Origin: Buttiauxella sp965119215
Lineage (GTDB): Bacteria > Pseudomonadota > Gammaproteobacteria > Enterobacterales > Enterobacteriaceae
Assembly (NCBI GenBank): GCA_965119215.1
Contig: CBCPKK010000022.1
Location: 70,440-134,439, forward strand
DNA: 64,000 nucleotides
Direction: 5' to 3'
Position numbers and translations under genes: made by a program. Below, piece after piece: positions 52,139 through 60,242 of this stretch (positions are counted from its first letter, which is position 1; each line of letters begins with the position of its first letter). The notes beneath the pieces are model-generated. The model was not told the origin of the DNA. It did not search any database and saw only the letters and a program-made list of their open reading frames with translations.

Positions 52139-53305
52139 ATGCTTAACAATTACAGTGTAAGAACCGTAATCATTGTTTTTATCGCACTTGCATTTGCCTT
52201 AATGGATCTAGAGGCACTCTATCTGGTTGCAAACATGAAAGTCCTGCTAATGCTGAATATTGTCGGAGTAGCATTGCTTTCAATTTTATGGCTTTACATG
52301 ACTAAATATCTGGTTATTCCCATTAATCAGGTTAAAAAGAATATTGATGAAATAAACTCCGGCAATCTCTCAATCGCCATCCCTGAGTTTGGCAATAACT
52401 GTGCGGGTAAGTTAATCCCCGGAATAAATAGCCTGTCGAAAGAAATATCCAGACTGGTCATGGATATCAGAAAATCGTCCAATTCAGCAAGTGTGTTATC
52501 AGAAACGCTCGCCAACCAGAGCGCTGAGCTTTCAGTAAAGACTGAACAGCAATCGGCGATGCTGATGCAAACGGCATCCAGCATGGAAGAGATCTCGGCA
52601 GGCACGAAGAGTAACGCTGAAAATACGCGACAGCTCAATAACATTACCAGTGAAGCACATAAATCTGCGGGGCATGGCAGCCAGTTAATGCATAAACTAA
52701 CTGAAAATATGGTTTCGATTACCGACTGTTCGAAGAAAATGACCGAGATTATTAGCATCATTGATGGCATTGCTTTCCAGACGAATATCCTGGCCTTGAA
52801 TGCCGCCGTTGAAGCCGCGCGGGCAGGGGAACATGGTAAAGGATTTGCAGTCGTGGCGGGTGAAGTCCGGGTGTTAGCGAAGAAAAGCTCAGAGTCGGCT
52901 AAAAACATTAAATCGCTGATTGAGACAACCAATATCAACGTAATGCAGGGGGCAAAACTTGTCTCGGAAGCCGAAAAAAATATGCACGCCATCGTTTCAG
53001 GATCTGATGACCTTAATATCCTGATGGAACATATTTTCCTCTCGACCCAGGAGCAGGAAAAAGGAATACAGCAAATTACTATTGCTTTATCGGAGCTTGA
53101 AAAAGTCACGGTGAGCAATGCGGCGGTTGTTGATGAGCTTGCACAGTCCTCAGACGTGCTTAAAAACCAGGTGGTTGAACTGCAAAAAAGAACCAGCAAC
53201 TTGCGTCTGAGCAATGAAGATAATGTTGCCACGAACATTTCTCCTCAATTGATTGCAGCCAAAAAGATAAAACACACGCAAGAAGGGCAATGGCAGACAT
53301 TCTAA
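52139..53305 (+). CDS. Methyl-accepting chemotaxis protein lacking a periplasmic sensor domain
   Basis: A 388-residue chemoreceptor. Two hydrophobic segments (about 7-27 and 34-55) are joined by only a few residues, so no ligand domain faces the periplasm. A HAMP region follows (about 55-110), then the long coiled-coil signalling domain with the hairpin tip AFQTNILALNAAVEAARAGE and GKGFAVVAGEVRVLAKKSS. The end GQWQTF fits the CheR/CheB-tethering pentapeptide (x-W-x-x-F) seen on Tsr and Tar. It may sense membrane or cytoplasmic state, as no PAS domain is present either. ATG at 52139 follows CGGGGCTAAG. Confidence 0.9.
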   Translation: MLNNYSVRTVIIVFIALAFALMDLEALYLVANMKVLLMLNIVGVALLSILWLYMTKYLVIPINQVKKNIDEINSGNLSIAIPEFGNNCAGKLIPGINSLSKEISRLVMDIRKSSNSASVLSETLANQSAELSVKTEQQSAMLMQTASSMEEISAGTKSNAENTRQLNNITSEAHKSAGHGSQLMHKLTENMVSITDCSKKMTEIISIIDGIAFQTNILALNAAVEAARAGEHGKGFAVVAGEVRVLAKKSSESAKNIKSLIETTNINVMQGAKLVSEAEKNMHAIVSGSDDLNILMEHIFLSTQEQEKGIQQITIALSELEKVTVSNAAVVDELAQSSDVLKNQVVELQKRTSNLRLSNEDNVATNISPQLIAAKKIKHTQEGQWQTF

Positions 53306-53323
53306 AGAGGTAAACCGGATAAC

Positions 53324-53562
53324 TTGTGCGCGGGCATGATACGATGAAACTCTCTCATTGAAAGGCTAATCATCATGTCCCTGCTCGATTCCGCAATGAA
53401 GTACCTGGGTAAAGCCTCAAGTAATAATGTTACATGTCCTATCTGTGGGAAAAAATCCACGCATCCCGCCACTAAAATCCGCCAGGGGCAAACGTTGCTC
53501 TGCCCATCATGCAAATCGCTATTCGTTGCTCCGCATTAATTTTCAACATTGTGCGCGGGCAT
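53324..53562 (+). repeat. 14-bp direct repeat flanking the zinc-ribbon gene
   Basis: TTGTGCGCGGGCAT occurs at 53324-53337 and again at 53549-53562, just before and just after the 54-codon gene. No inverted ends or transposase are present, so this may be a duplicated regulatory or recombination site, or chance. Confidence 0.5.
53375..53539 (+). CDS. Small zinc-ribbon protein (YnfU-like)
   Basis: A 54-residue protein with two CxxC pairs, CPICGKKS (about 21-28) and CPSCKSLF (about 44-51), the spacing of a zinc ribbon. The N-terminus MSLLDSAMKYLGK forms a short helix. Enterobacteria have an annotated family of small zinc-binding proteins called YnfU with this layout, and I assign it there tentatively. 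ATG at 53375 follows GAAAGG. Function unknown. It lies between the chemoreceptor and a BON lipoprotein on the same strand, flanked by a 14-bp direct repeat. Confidence 0.72.
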   Translation: MSLLDSAMKYLGKASSNNVTCPICGKKSTHPATKIRQGQTLLCPSCKSLFVAPH

Positions 53563-53568
53563 ACGAAG

Positions 53569-53592
53569 CTGTATCTGGGGCACCAGATACAG
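53569..53592. other. Perfect inverted repeat after the zinc-ribbon gene
   Basis: CTGTATCTG, six bases, CAGATACAG (9-bp stem) begins 30 bases after the small gene. It lacks a T-run, so it may be an RNA hairpin or protein site rather than a terminator. The remaining sequence to 53835 holds no recognisable gene. Confidence 0.5.
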
Positions 53593-53835
53593 AACGCGGC
53601 GCAAAGTAACACACCGCCTTAAACCCAATTCTTATTAGCTTGTATAAAACTTCCGTATAGCAAATATATTTGACAGTATTTCATCACGCTCACCATATTT
53701 ACACCTCATATCAAACATTTTGGGATTTCGCACAATCCCCACTTGAGCAAATCGTTACTATGATTAAACTGGCTGATTAGCATGGGTAACAGTTATCATT
53801 ATCTTGATGATGTCAAAAGGGAAGGAACGGACTAA

Positions 53836-54150
53836 ATGAAAAACTCTAAATCAATGTTGGCTTTATTGGCAGCGGCAGCACTTTCAGTTGCCCTGGCTGG
53901 TTGTGCGGGCTCTGCGAAGAAGGAAAGCACGGGTAACTACATCGACGACACCGTGATTACCACAAAAGTGAAATCGGCATTGCTGGCGGAAAAATCACTG
54001 AAATCAACGGATATCTCAGTAGTCACCTATAAGGGTCGTGTGCAATTGAGCGGCTTTGTCGCTTCATCAGAAGATGTCAAAAAAGCAGTGACTGCAACCA
54101 GGACGGTCGCTGGCGTGAAAACTATCGAAAACGATTTGAAGTTAAAATAA
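53836..54150 (+). CDS. BON-domain lipoprotein
   Basis: A 104-residue envelope lipoprotein. The signal peptide ends with the lipobox LAGC (Cys23), and the residues after it (AGS) do not include the inner-membrane Asp signal, so outer-membrane sorting is expected. Residues 34-104 form one BON domain (DDTVITTKVKSALLAEKSL, VVTYKGRVQLSGFV, VAGVKTIENDLKL), as in OsmY and DolP, which bind phospholipid. OsmY and DolP have two BON domains; this has one. ATG follows AAGGAACG. A terminator follows the stop. Confidence 0.88.
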   Translation: MKNSKSMLALLAAAALSVALAGCAGSAKKESTGNYIDDTVITTKVKSALLAEKSLKSTDISVVTYKGRVQLSGFVASSEDVKKAVTATRTVAGVKTIENDLKLK

Positions 54151-54171
54151 TCCATTACCTATGCTTGAAAC

Positions 54172-54264
54172 TCAGCCGTGACGAAAACGTCTCGGCTTTT
54201 CACGTCCAAACTTACCATGCAAGTCACAACGTGTAAGCAGAATGCGTAGGTGCAATTTCTCCAT
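54172..54264 (-). CDS. Candidate 30-residue basic peptide gene with a strong ribosome-binding site
   Basis: An ATG on the minus strand is preceded by a perfect AGGAGG with six-base spacing and opens 30 codons before TGA. The peptide begins MEKLHLRILLTRCDLHGKF and ends KPRRFRHG, strongly basic with one Cys. A second AGGAGG 23 bases upstream precedes an in-frame GTG, and an in-frame ATG lies at 54348. The gene overlaps the BON terminator in antisense. I recognise no family; it could be a leader or small protein, or a chance reading frame. Confidence 0.35.
   Translation of the reverse strand: MEKLHLRILLTRCDLHGKFGREKPRRFRHG
54174..54200 (+). terminator. Terminator of the BON lipoprotein gene
   Basis: Stem AGCCGTGACG/CGTCTCGGCT with one mismatch and loop AAAA, followed by TTTT, 24 bases after the stop. 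Confidence 0.8.
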
Positions 54265-54522
54265 AGCAAACCTCCTGTTGCCCACAACCTCCTGACGTCC
54301 AAAACTGGACATGTCCACCGGTGAATGATTAACGTATAATTCATTCATCGCAGTGATGCATGTTACAACAAATAAATACTTCCATAACGGACTATTATCT
54401 TCGGGAACAAAACCCGAGGGCCCGCATATTAATAAATTATTATTATCTGTATTTTTATTGAATTAATTCACACCGAATTTATTCACATGCTCATTGAGAG
54501 CAAAACAAATCTGAAACATTAT
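54201..54522. other. Region upstream of zirT
   Basis: About 320 bases that become strongly AT-rich to the right. They hold the candidate small minus-strand gene, a GTCCA/TGGAC dyad (54297-54310) and the presumed zirT promoter, which was not located. Confidence 0.45.
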
Positions 54523-56757
54523 ATGAATATGATTCCTCGCCATAAATTTACCAAAATTGCTTTGTGCATATTGATAAGTTTTCCTGTCTATGCACATGAA
54601 GGTTTTATTCTTCCTACATTAGGCGGCGGTGATGTCTTTTCAGAAAACACAGGTTCTAAAAATAATAATGAAATAGAAAGTAAGTCCGCTAGCATTTTGA
54701 CCAGTGAAGCCCAGCAAAATTTTGAGAACCTGTCAGTTGAAGGTGCTAAAAATCAGGCTTATCAATATGGCAAGGGAAAGCTAACGGGTGCCATTCAGTC
54801 ACAGGCAGAACAATTATTGTCGCCATACGGGCATGTAAAAACAAATATTGCGTTGAGTGATAATGGTGGAATTGATGGTTCATCACTGGATTATTTATTA
54901 CCCTGGTATGCCGGTGAAAGTACGTTGTTATTTAATCAGTTCTCCGCGCACAGTAAAGACGGGCGTAATATTGCAAACGTAGGTGCTGGGGCTCGTGTCA
55001 ATATCAATAAGGACTGGTTGCTCGGCGCGAATACTTTTTATGATTACGATATCAGTCGTGGCCATCAGCGCGGCAGCGTGGGCGCAGAAGTCTGGACGCA
55101 TTATTTAAAATTAAGCGGTAACTATTACATGCCGCTGTCTAACTGGAAAACATCAAAGGATTTCGACAATTATGAAGAGCGTCCGGCCAAAGGTTGGGAT
55201 CTCCGTCTTCAGACTTATTTGCCGGTCTATCCACAATTAGGTTCTTCTTTAGTGTACGAACAATATTATGGCGACCAGGTCGCGCTTTTCGGTACTGATG
55301 ATTTGGAAGAAGACCCATCCGCCGTGACGCTGGGTGTGGACTATACGCCAGTGCCACTGGTTACACTGGGTGTCAGCTATAAAAAAGGGAACTCAGACAG
55401 CAACGAAGTGGTGGCGAATGCCGCTGTGAATTATCAGATTGGTGTACCGCTGTCGAAACAACTGGATGCCTCTGCCGTCAGCGATATGCGGACACTGGCA
55501 GGTAGCCGGATGGACTTTGTCGATCGCAACAATGACATTGTGCTCGAGTATCGGGAAAGGCGAGATCTGGACATTGACGTGTATCTGAAACCTACTGGCA
55601 CAGCACCGCAGTGTATTATTTCTGACGAACCGGATACCGCTGAAGCGTATGAAGGGTGCCACTGGACATTAAATGCGAATATTGAGTCTCACCGGAAAAT
55701 CACCTCCGCGCATTGGGTTCCTGTCGGGGGATATTCCGCTGAATCGGCCTTGAGCTTACCAGCCCTGGTTCCGCAAAAAAATATCGGTTCAGGGAATAAC
55801 AACCACTGGACAATCACGTTCCCGGCGTGGGTGAACTCCACCGCAAGTAATGCGAACCAATATGAGCTGGCGGTGACCATAACGGACGACAAAGGCGACA
55901 GCAAACAGTCGAATCTGGTCAAAATAAAGGTCAGTGAAGCGCCGGTCAGCTATCAGTTAGCCATTGGCAATGCTGCTGAGAACAATAAAGCGGTGAAGAA
56001 AATTGCCGATGGTAAAGATACCGTCGACCTGATTGCGAGCGGAACAAAAGTCGCAGGGTTACAAGGGGAAACCACGGCGCTGTCGGCAGAAAACATGGAG
56101 ATGAAATTCCATGCGTATGCGGCCACGGACAAAAACTTTGAGCATGAAATAACAATCCATCATTCAAAATCAGAATGTGATCAGCAAACAGGTTGTCTTT
56201 ACTACGTGAAACCGGCAGACCACGGTAATACCACCATAGCCAGTACCCAGGCAGGTATCTTTGCCATTATTGCCACACCGCTGGCCCATGAAGGCAGTAA
56301 AACGAATCCGGTTTATATCGATTTCAGTGCCGGTAATAAACAGATCGTGACTGCGATTGTCGATACAGCCAATCCAGATGTGGATCTGACAGCGACAAAA
56401 GGCAATCAATTAGTCACCGGCCATGAGTATCAGTTCAGGGTGGCCTTCGACAGTAATCATAATAGTCGCTGGGATGCTTCGGACAGAGAAACAGTTTCCG
56501 AAACGGATAAGACACCCATTATTTCTTTAGTGAATTACAAGTGGTTATTTGACGGCGTGAATGCCCAGGGTGAAAAGGGTGGATATGCTAAACCTGAATT
56601 AAATAACCATAATATTATTATCCCGGTGGAAAATAGTCAGGCAGTTACCGTTCTGGCTTCTGCAGGGAAAAGTGGATTGCAAGGATACGATCTGAAAGTG
56701 GATTTTGAGCCTACAGAAGCCGGTGTGAATTTTCTGAAAGGTATTCCTGCCAAATAA
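54523..56757 (+). CDS. zirT: Inverse autotransporter ZirT (intimin/invasin family)
   Basis: A 744-residue outer-membrane protein. The signal peptide runs to PVYA (about residue 24). Residues about 60-345 are the intimin-type beta-barrel (SAQQNFENLSVEG-like start, YGHVKTNIALSDNG, LLPWYAGESTLLFNQFSAH, LLGANTFYDYDISRGHQR, GVSYKKGN). Outside the barrel come Ig-like modules from about 370. The last module (611-735) resembles the C-terminal half of ZirS. In Salmonella ZirT exports the secreted protein ZirS, and the same order zirT-zirS-zirU occurs here. The start is uncertain: an upstream ATG at 54487 is in frame, and none has a good ribosome-binding site. Confidence 0.85.
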   Translation: MNMIPRHKFTKIALCILISFPVYAHEGFILPTLGGGDVFSENTGSKNNNEIESKSASILTSEAQQNFENLSVEGAKNQAYQYGKGKLTGAIQSQAEQLLSPYGHVKTNIALSDNGGIDGSSLDYLLPWYAGESTLLFNQFSAHSKDGRNIANVGAGARVNINKDWLLGANTFYDYDISRGHQRGSVGAEVWTHYLKLSGNYYMPLSNWKTSKDFDNYEERPAKGWDLRLQTYLPVYPQLGSSLVYEQYYGDQVALFGTDDLEEDPSAVTLGVDYTPVPLVTLGVSYKKGNSDSNEVVANAAVNYQIGVPLSKQLDASAVSDMRTLAGSRMDFVDRNNDIVLEYRERRDLDIDVYLKPTGTAPQCIISDEPDTAEAYEGCHWTLNANIESHRKITSAHWVPVGGYSAESALSLPALVPQKNIGSGNNNHWTITFPAWVNSTASNANQYELAVTITDDKGDSKQSNLVKIKVSEAPVSYQLAIGNAAENNKAVKKIADGKDTVDLIASGTKVAGLQGETTALSAENMEMKFHAYAATDKNFEHEITIHHSKSECDQQTGCLYYVKPADHGNTTIASTQAGIFAIIATPLAHEGSKTNPVYIDFSAGNKQIVTAIVDTANPDVDLTATKGNQLVTGHEYQFRVAFDSNHNSRWDASDRETVSETDKTPIISLVNYKWLFDGVNAQGEKGGYAKPELNNHNIIIPVENSQAVTVLASAGKSGLQGYDLKVDFEPTEAGVNFLKGIPAK

Positions 56758-56816
56758 TCATTGGTGAAAAAGCTAGCCGGTAATTCAATTTATATAATCT
56801 AATGAGTGAAATATTT

Positions 56817-57689
56817 ATGCAAAAATTTAATAAGACGCTTCTTGCTAGTCTGTTATTCGTCAGCTGTAGTCATTTCGCCTTCGCTGAAATGACTGAGTCT
56901 GCCGGGCAACTTATTGGTACTGTTCCAGTATTAAAAGGGACAGGGACAGGAGCTACCGACCACAGTGTTTCTTTTGAAAATGGCCATGAAAGTGGTTCCA
57001 CGGAAGCGATGACACCAGGTGATAAAATCACGCTGAAATATAACTTCATCGATACCGAGGGTGATACTGACAACAGTAAAACGACCATTAAATGGTATAC
57101 CACCAGTGACGGTGCAGGGGGGGATAAAAAAGCATTGGATAATGATGGTAAAGATGTCTACACCATTCAGGCAACTGATGCCGGTCGTTATATTGGTGCA
57201 GAAATCACAGAGGAAAGCTCTACCGGTAAACCGACTAAAGGGCAGCTGATTTCAATTGCAGACATCAGCGCCAACGACAGTGCAGATAATATCCCGGCAG
57301 GCCCAGTTGTGGGTGGTAATATCGGTGTGATGATTGTCGATTCAACCGCGCCGACCGTTAACCTGATCGGTAAAGCGGACAGCGAATTGCTTGTCGGTCA
57401 TACCTATCAGTTTAAATCCTGGTATGACGTCAATAATAACGGCGTCTGGGATGCCGGTGAAATCGATGCGACGGATAACTATACCTATAAATGGTACTTC
57501 GACGGCACCAGCGCAACGACTGGAACGGCGGGTGGTTATGCTACTTCTGCAACGAATAGCAAAGATCTGGTTATTCCTGCTACCAATGCTCAGGCGACGA
57601 CAATCTTCGCGACTGCCGGTGCAGATGGTGTCCAGGGCTACAGCCTGAAAGTTGACTATGCGCCGAAACTGAAAAGCGTAAGGAAATAA
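56817..57689 (+). CDS. zirS: Secreted protein ZirS, exported via ZirT
   Basis: A 290-residue exported protein with signal peptide ending FAFA (about residue 23). Residues about 24-165 are an Ig-like domain (ESAGQLIGTVPVLKG, YNFIDTEGDTD, AGRYIGAEITEES) related to the N-terminus of ZirU. Residues about 171-285 (VDSTAPTVNLIG, GHTYQFKSWYDVNNNGVWDA, GVQGYSLKVDY) are related to the last ZirT module. Known in Salmonella as a ZirT-dependent secreted factor with anti-virulence effect. ATG at 56817 follows GAGTGA; an ATG at 56802 is in frame. TATAAT at 56793 may be an internal promoter. Confidence 0.82.
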   Translation: MQKFNKTLLASLLFVSCSHFAFAEMTESAGQLIGTVPVLKGTGTGATDHSVSFENGHESGSTEAMTPGDKITLKYNFIDTEGDTDNSKTTIKWYTTSDGAGGDKKALDNDGKDVYTIQATDAGRYIGAEITEESSTGKPTKGQLISIADISANDSADNIPAGPVVGGNIGVMIVDSTAPTVNLIGKADSELLVGHTYQFKSWYDVNNNGVWDAGEIDATDNYTYKWYFDGTSATTGTAGGYATSATNSKDLVIPATNAQATTIFATAGADGVQGYSLKVDYAPKLKSVRK

Positions 57690-57708
57690 CAGGTAAATAA
57701 GTGATAAA

Positions 57709-57739
57709 GCCAGGCATAAAATGCCTGGCAGTTCTATTT
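57709..57739 (+). terminator. Hairpin attenuator between zirS and zirU
   Basis: Perfect stem GCCAGGCA/TGCCTGGC with a five-base loop, followed by AGTTCTATTTG. The short, broken T-run suggests partial termination, reducing zirU relative to zirS. Confidence 0.55.
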
Positions 57740-57765
57740 GTCACCCTATCAGAAGAGATTCGGTA

Positions 57766-58857
57766 ATGAGATTATTTAATAAAACGAGGATTTCTCATTT
57801 TTTGTTATTGGTATTAGCCCCGTTATCTTATACAAGCATTGCGGTGGCCAATGAAACGCCCCATTTTACCGACTCTGCCGGAATGATTATAGGAACACCA
57901 CCGGAAGTCATTAATGCGAATCATGAGCATGGGAAAATTAATATCACTAAAGAGAGCACCCGTGACGCCAGCCAACAACTGGATGTAGGTGACACCCTGA
58001 ATTTATCCTGGGAATTTCTCGATAATGAGGGGGATGCAGATGCGACGGTATTATCGACACTCTGGACATGTATTAATCCACAAACAGGACAGCGTGTGCT
58101 GGCTGCAGGAAAGAAACACTACACCATTACTCAAGCTGATATTGGTTGCAACATAAGCGTGAGTATGGTTCCGGTCACCGTCACAGGTATTCCACGAAAT
58201 AATACAGAACTGTTTATTGAAGATGTCAGTAGTTACGACCCAACAGATAACATTCTTGATGGTCCAGTCAATCCTCACGCTATTTCGATCACTGATTATA
58301 TTGTTGCTCCGGGGACCAGCCAGAGTGAAACCGTGTCTCCAGAGACTATGTTACATACCGGCTGGGACGGGGGGAAAGTTCAAATTGAAACAGACAATAT
58401 TGCATCGCAAGTCACCTGGAAAAGCAGTGATGAAAATATTGCCAGCGTTTCCTCAACAGGCCTGGTGACATTTAAATCCAAAGGCGATGTGACAATTTCT
58501 GCCAGCAATAATTACGATGTCACGGGCACTATTCGTTTTGATCCAGATTTATTCTATATTTTTTCAACGAAAACAATGAACTGGGCAGATGCAAAAGCCT
58601 GGTGTGAAAATCAGGGCTATACCATGCCTGCTATTAATCAACTGTCTACAGAGACTAATACGCGAACTATTCCAGCCAGTTCCTTGTGGCAAGAATGGGG
58701 TGATGTATCACAACAAGGTATCATTGAGGCAGGGATTGTTTATTGGTCGACGACTAAAAATGCCAGTACTCAATACCAATATATGTACATCAACGATGGC
58801 CACATTTCCTCTAACAATCCTACCGCATATGAAGGTGTTGCTTGTCTGGCGCCGTAG
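57766..58857 (+). CDS. zirU: ZirU-like secreted adhesin-type protein with Big_2 and lectin-like domains
   Basis: A 363-residue exported protein with a signal peptide ending SIAVA (about residue 27). Residues 30-170 are an Ig-like domain related to the ZirS N-terminus (TDSAGMIIGTPPEV, WEFLDNEGDADA, DPTDNILDGPV). A bacterial Ig (Big_2) module follows (SQVTWKSSDENIASVSSTG). The C-terminal part has the intimin/invasin C-type-lectin-like pattern (MNWADAKAWCENQGYTMPAI, VYWSTTKNA, VACLAP). It is presumably exported or displayed with ZirT. ATG at 57766 begins the signal peptide; the frame is open to 57721. Confidence 0.78.
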   Translation: MRLFNKTRISHFLLLVLAPLSYTSIAVANETPHFTDSAGMIIGTPPEVINANHEHGKINITKESTRDASQQLDVGDTLNLSWEFLDNEGDADATVLSTLWTCINPQTGQRVLAAGKKHYTITQADIGCNISVSMVPVTVTGIPRNNTELFIEDVSSYDPTDNILDGPVNPHAISITDYIVAPGTSQSETVSPETMLHTGWDGGKVQIETDNIASQVTWKSSDENIASVSSTGLVTFKSKGDVTISASNNYDVTGTIRFDPDLFYIFSTKTMNWADAKAWCENQGYTMPAINQLSTETNTRTIPASSLWQEWGDVSQQGIIEAGIVYWSTTKNASTQYQYMYINDGHISSNNPTAYEGVACLAP

Positions 58858-58915
58858 CATGGCCCGGATGATTCGATTAATCTGCTTCTGGCCAGAAGTC
58901 ATTAAAGGGCAGAGA

Positions 58916-58939
58916 ATTTGGCCGCACAAGCGGCCAAAT
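58916..58939. terminator. Perfect hairpin between zirU and the convergent GNAT gene
   Basis: ATTTGGCCGC, loop ACAA, GCGGCCAAAT: a 10-bp perfect stem. No T-run on either side, so termination may be weak or bidirectional by structure. Confidence 0.5.
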
Positions 58940-58951
58940 CAACATCACTGT

Positions 58952-59656
58952 TCACTGTTCACTGTGGAAAAAACTCTCGAGCCTGCGCTTCTGCTCACCG
59001 TCTACTGTGAAGTTATCCAGCGACAGCCAGCCTGAGAGTGAGCTTTTCACCGCTGGCCATTCACTATCAATAATAGATAACCAGTCGGTATCGCGGTTAC
59101 GTTGCTTGCGGGTCATCGCCTGTCGGAAACACCCTTCAAATGTGAATCCCAACCTTTCAGCCGCATTTCTTGAAGCTAAATTATGCGAGTCACAACGCCA
59201 GGCAATGCGCCTGTAGCCCAGAGAGAAAGCGTTATTCAGCAACAGGTAGATAGCATCTGTACCCATCGCCGTTCGTTGCATCATCGGTGACCAGGTCACA
59301 TGTCCGATTTCTATCGCGCCGTTCACCGTATCAATATTGCTGTAGCCGACGACACCAACGGAATGCCCGCTTTTCATTTCCACCACAGCCCATGGAACCA
59401 GGGCTGGGTCGCTAATTTTATTCTCAATCCAGAGTTTCATTTCCTGAAAATCAGCAGGCTTTTCTGCGCCAAGCCAGGTCCAGTCTCTGTCATCGGTAGC
59501 CTGTGAAAATGCCTGGAAAAGCGCATCACAATGGCTGAGTTCAAGAGGGACAAGCTTACAGTGCTGACCATTTAGATAGCTTTGGGTCGGGAAGGGCGCG
59601 GGCTTCCAATCCGGGAGCGGGAAACCAACTGGCTGACCATATTTATTCGTATTCAA
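58952..59656 (-). CDS. RimJ/RimL-type GNAT acetyltransferase, paralogue of the 2485-3663 N-domain
   Basis: A 234-residue GNAT with the acetyl-CoA fold motifs IGHVTWSPMMQRTAMGTDAI and SRNAAERLGFTFEGCFRQA. It shares architecture and much wording with residues 1-225 of the tandem GNAT protein at 2485 (QPVG start, RYE/AWxCDS, ILDSEWP/IIDSEWP). The start codon is TTG at 59656, with AAGG eleven bases upstream; the next ATG is about 70 codons inside the domain. The substrate is unknown. It lies between zirU and the ars genes on the minus strand. Confidence 0.82.
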   Translation of the reverse strand: MNTNKYGQPVGFPLPDWKPAPFPTQSYLNGQHCKLVPLELSHCDALFQAFSQATDDRDWTWLGAEKPADFQEMKLWIENKISDPALVPWAVVEMKSGHSVGVVGYSNIDTVNGAIEIGHVTWSPMMQRTAMGTDAIYLLLNNAFSLGYRRIAWRCDSHNLASRNAAERLGFTFEGCFRQAMTRKQRNRDTDWLSIIDSEWPAVKSSLSGWLSLDNFTVDGEQKRRLESFFHSEQ

Positions 59657-59786
59657 CGATAGTTAACCTTCTATTTTTAAAGAATATCCGGCGGCCATTT
59701 GAGCATAAAATCAAGCCCTTGCGGCTAGTTATCATACTGAAAAACGCTTATGTAGATTGCCGTGAGTCTGATTAATTAATCATTCC

Positions 59787-60215
59787 TTAATTTTTTATCT
59801 GTTTGCCAAGTTCATCAACAACTCGTTCGCCGTCTTCTTTGGTAAACGCACCGCGTTGCTCATCAGACAAAATCTCCAGTACAACCTCAGAAGGTCGACA
59901 TAACCGGGTACCCAATGGGGTTACAACGATTGGACGATTGATGAGAATAGGGTGCTGCAACATAAAATCAATCAACTGATCGGCGCTGAAAGAATCGTCT
60001 TCCAGACCTAATTGTTCGTACGGTTCGACATTCTGGCGTAACAGCGCGCGAGCGGTAATGCCCATATCTGCGATGAGTTGCACCAGTTCCTCACGATTTG
60101 GCGGTGTTTCAAGGTACAGAATAACCGTGGGTTCAGTACCGCTGTTGCGGATCAGTTCAAGGGTATTACGTGACGTCCCGCATGCGGGGTTATGATAAAT
60201 AGTCACATTGGTCAT
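59787..60215 (-). CDS. arsC: Glutaredoxin-dependent arsenate reductase ArsC
   Basis: A 142-residue cytoplasmic reductase converting arsenate to arsenite with glutaredoxin and glutathione. The catalytic Cys12 lies in YHNPACGTSRNTLEL, and the three arginines in RALLRQ, INRPIVV and RLCRPSE match Arg60, Arg94 and Arg107 of the plasmid R773 enzyme. It is the last gene of arsRBC, 27 bases after arsB. Confidence 0.95.
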   Translation of the reverse strand: MTNVTIYHNPACGTSRNTLELIRNSGTEPTVILYLETPPNREELVQLIADMGITARALLRQNVEPYEQLGLEDDSFSADQLIDFMLQHPILINRPIVVTPLGTRLCRPSEVVLEILSDEQRGAFTKEDGERVVDELGKQIKN

Positions 60216-60242
60216 CGTGGTTATCTCTGGTTTAGCGAATAG

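Noticed and set aside
54159..54344. 61-codon minus-strand frame downstream of the BON gene
   Set aside because: It lacks a ribosome-binding site. The better candidate in this stretch is a different frame starting at 54264 behind AGGAGG.
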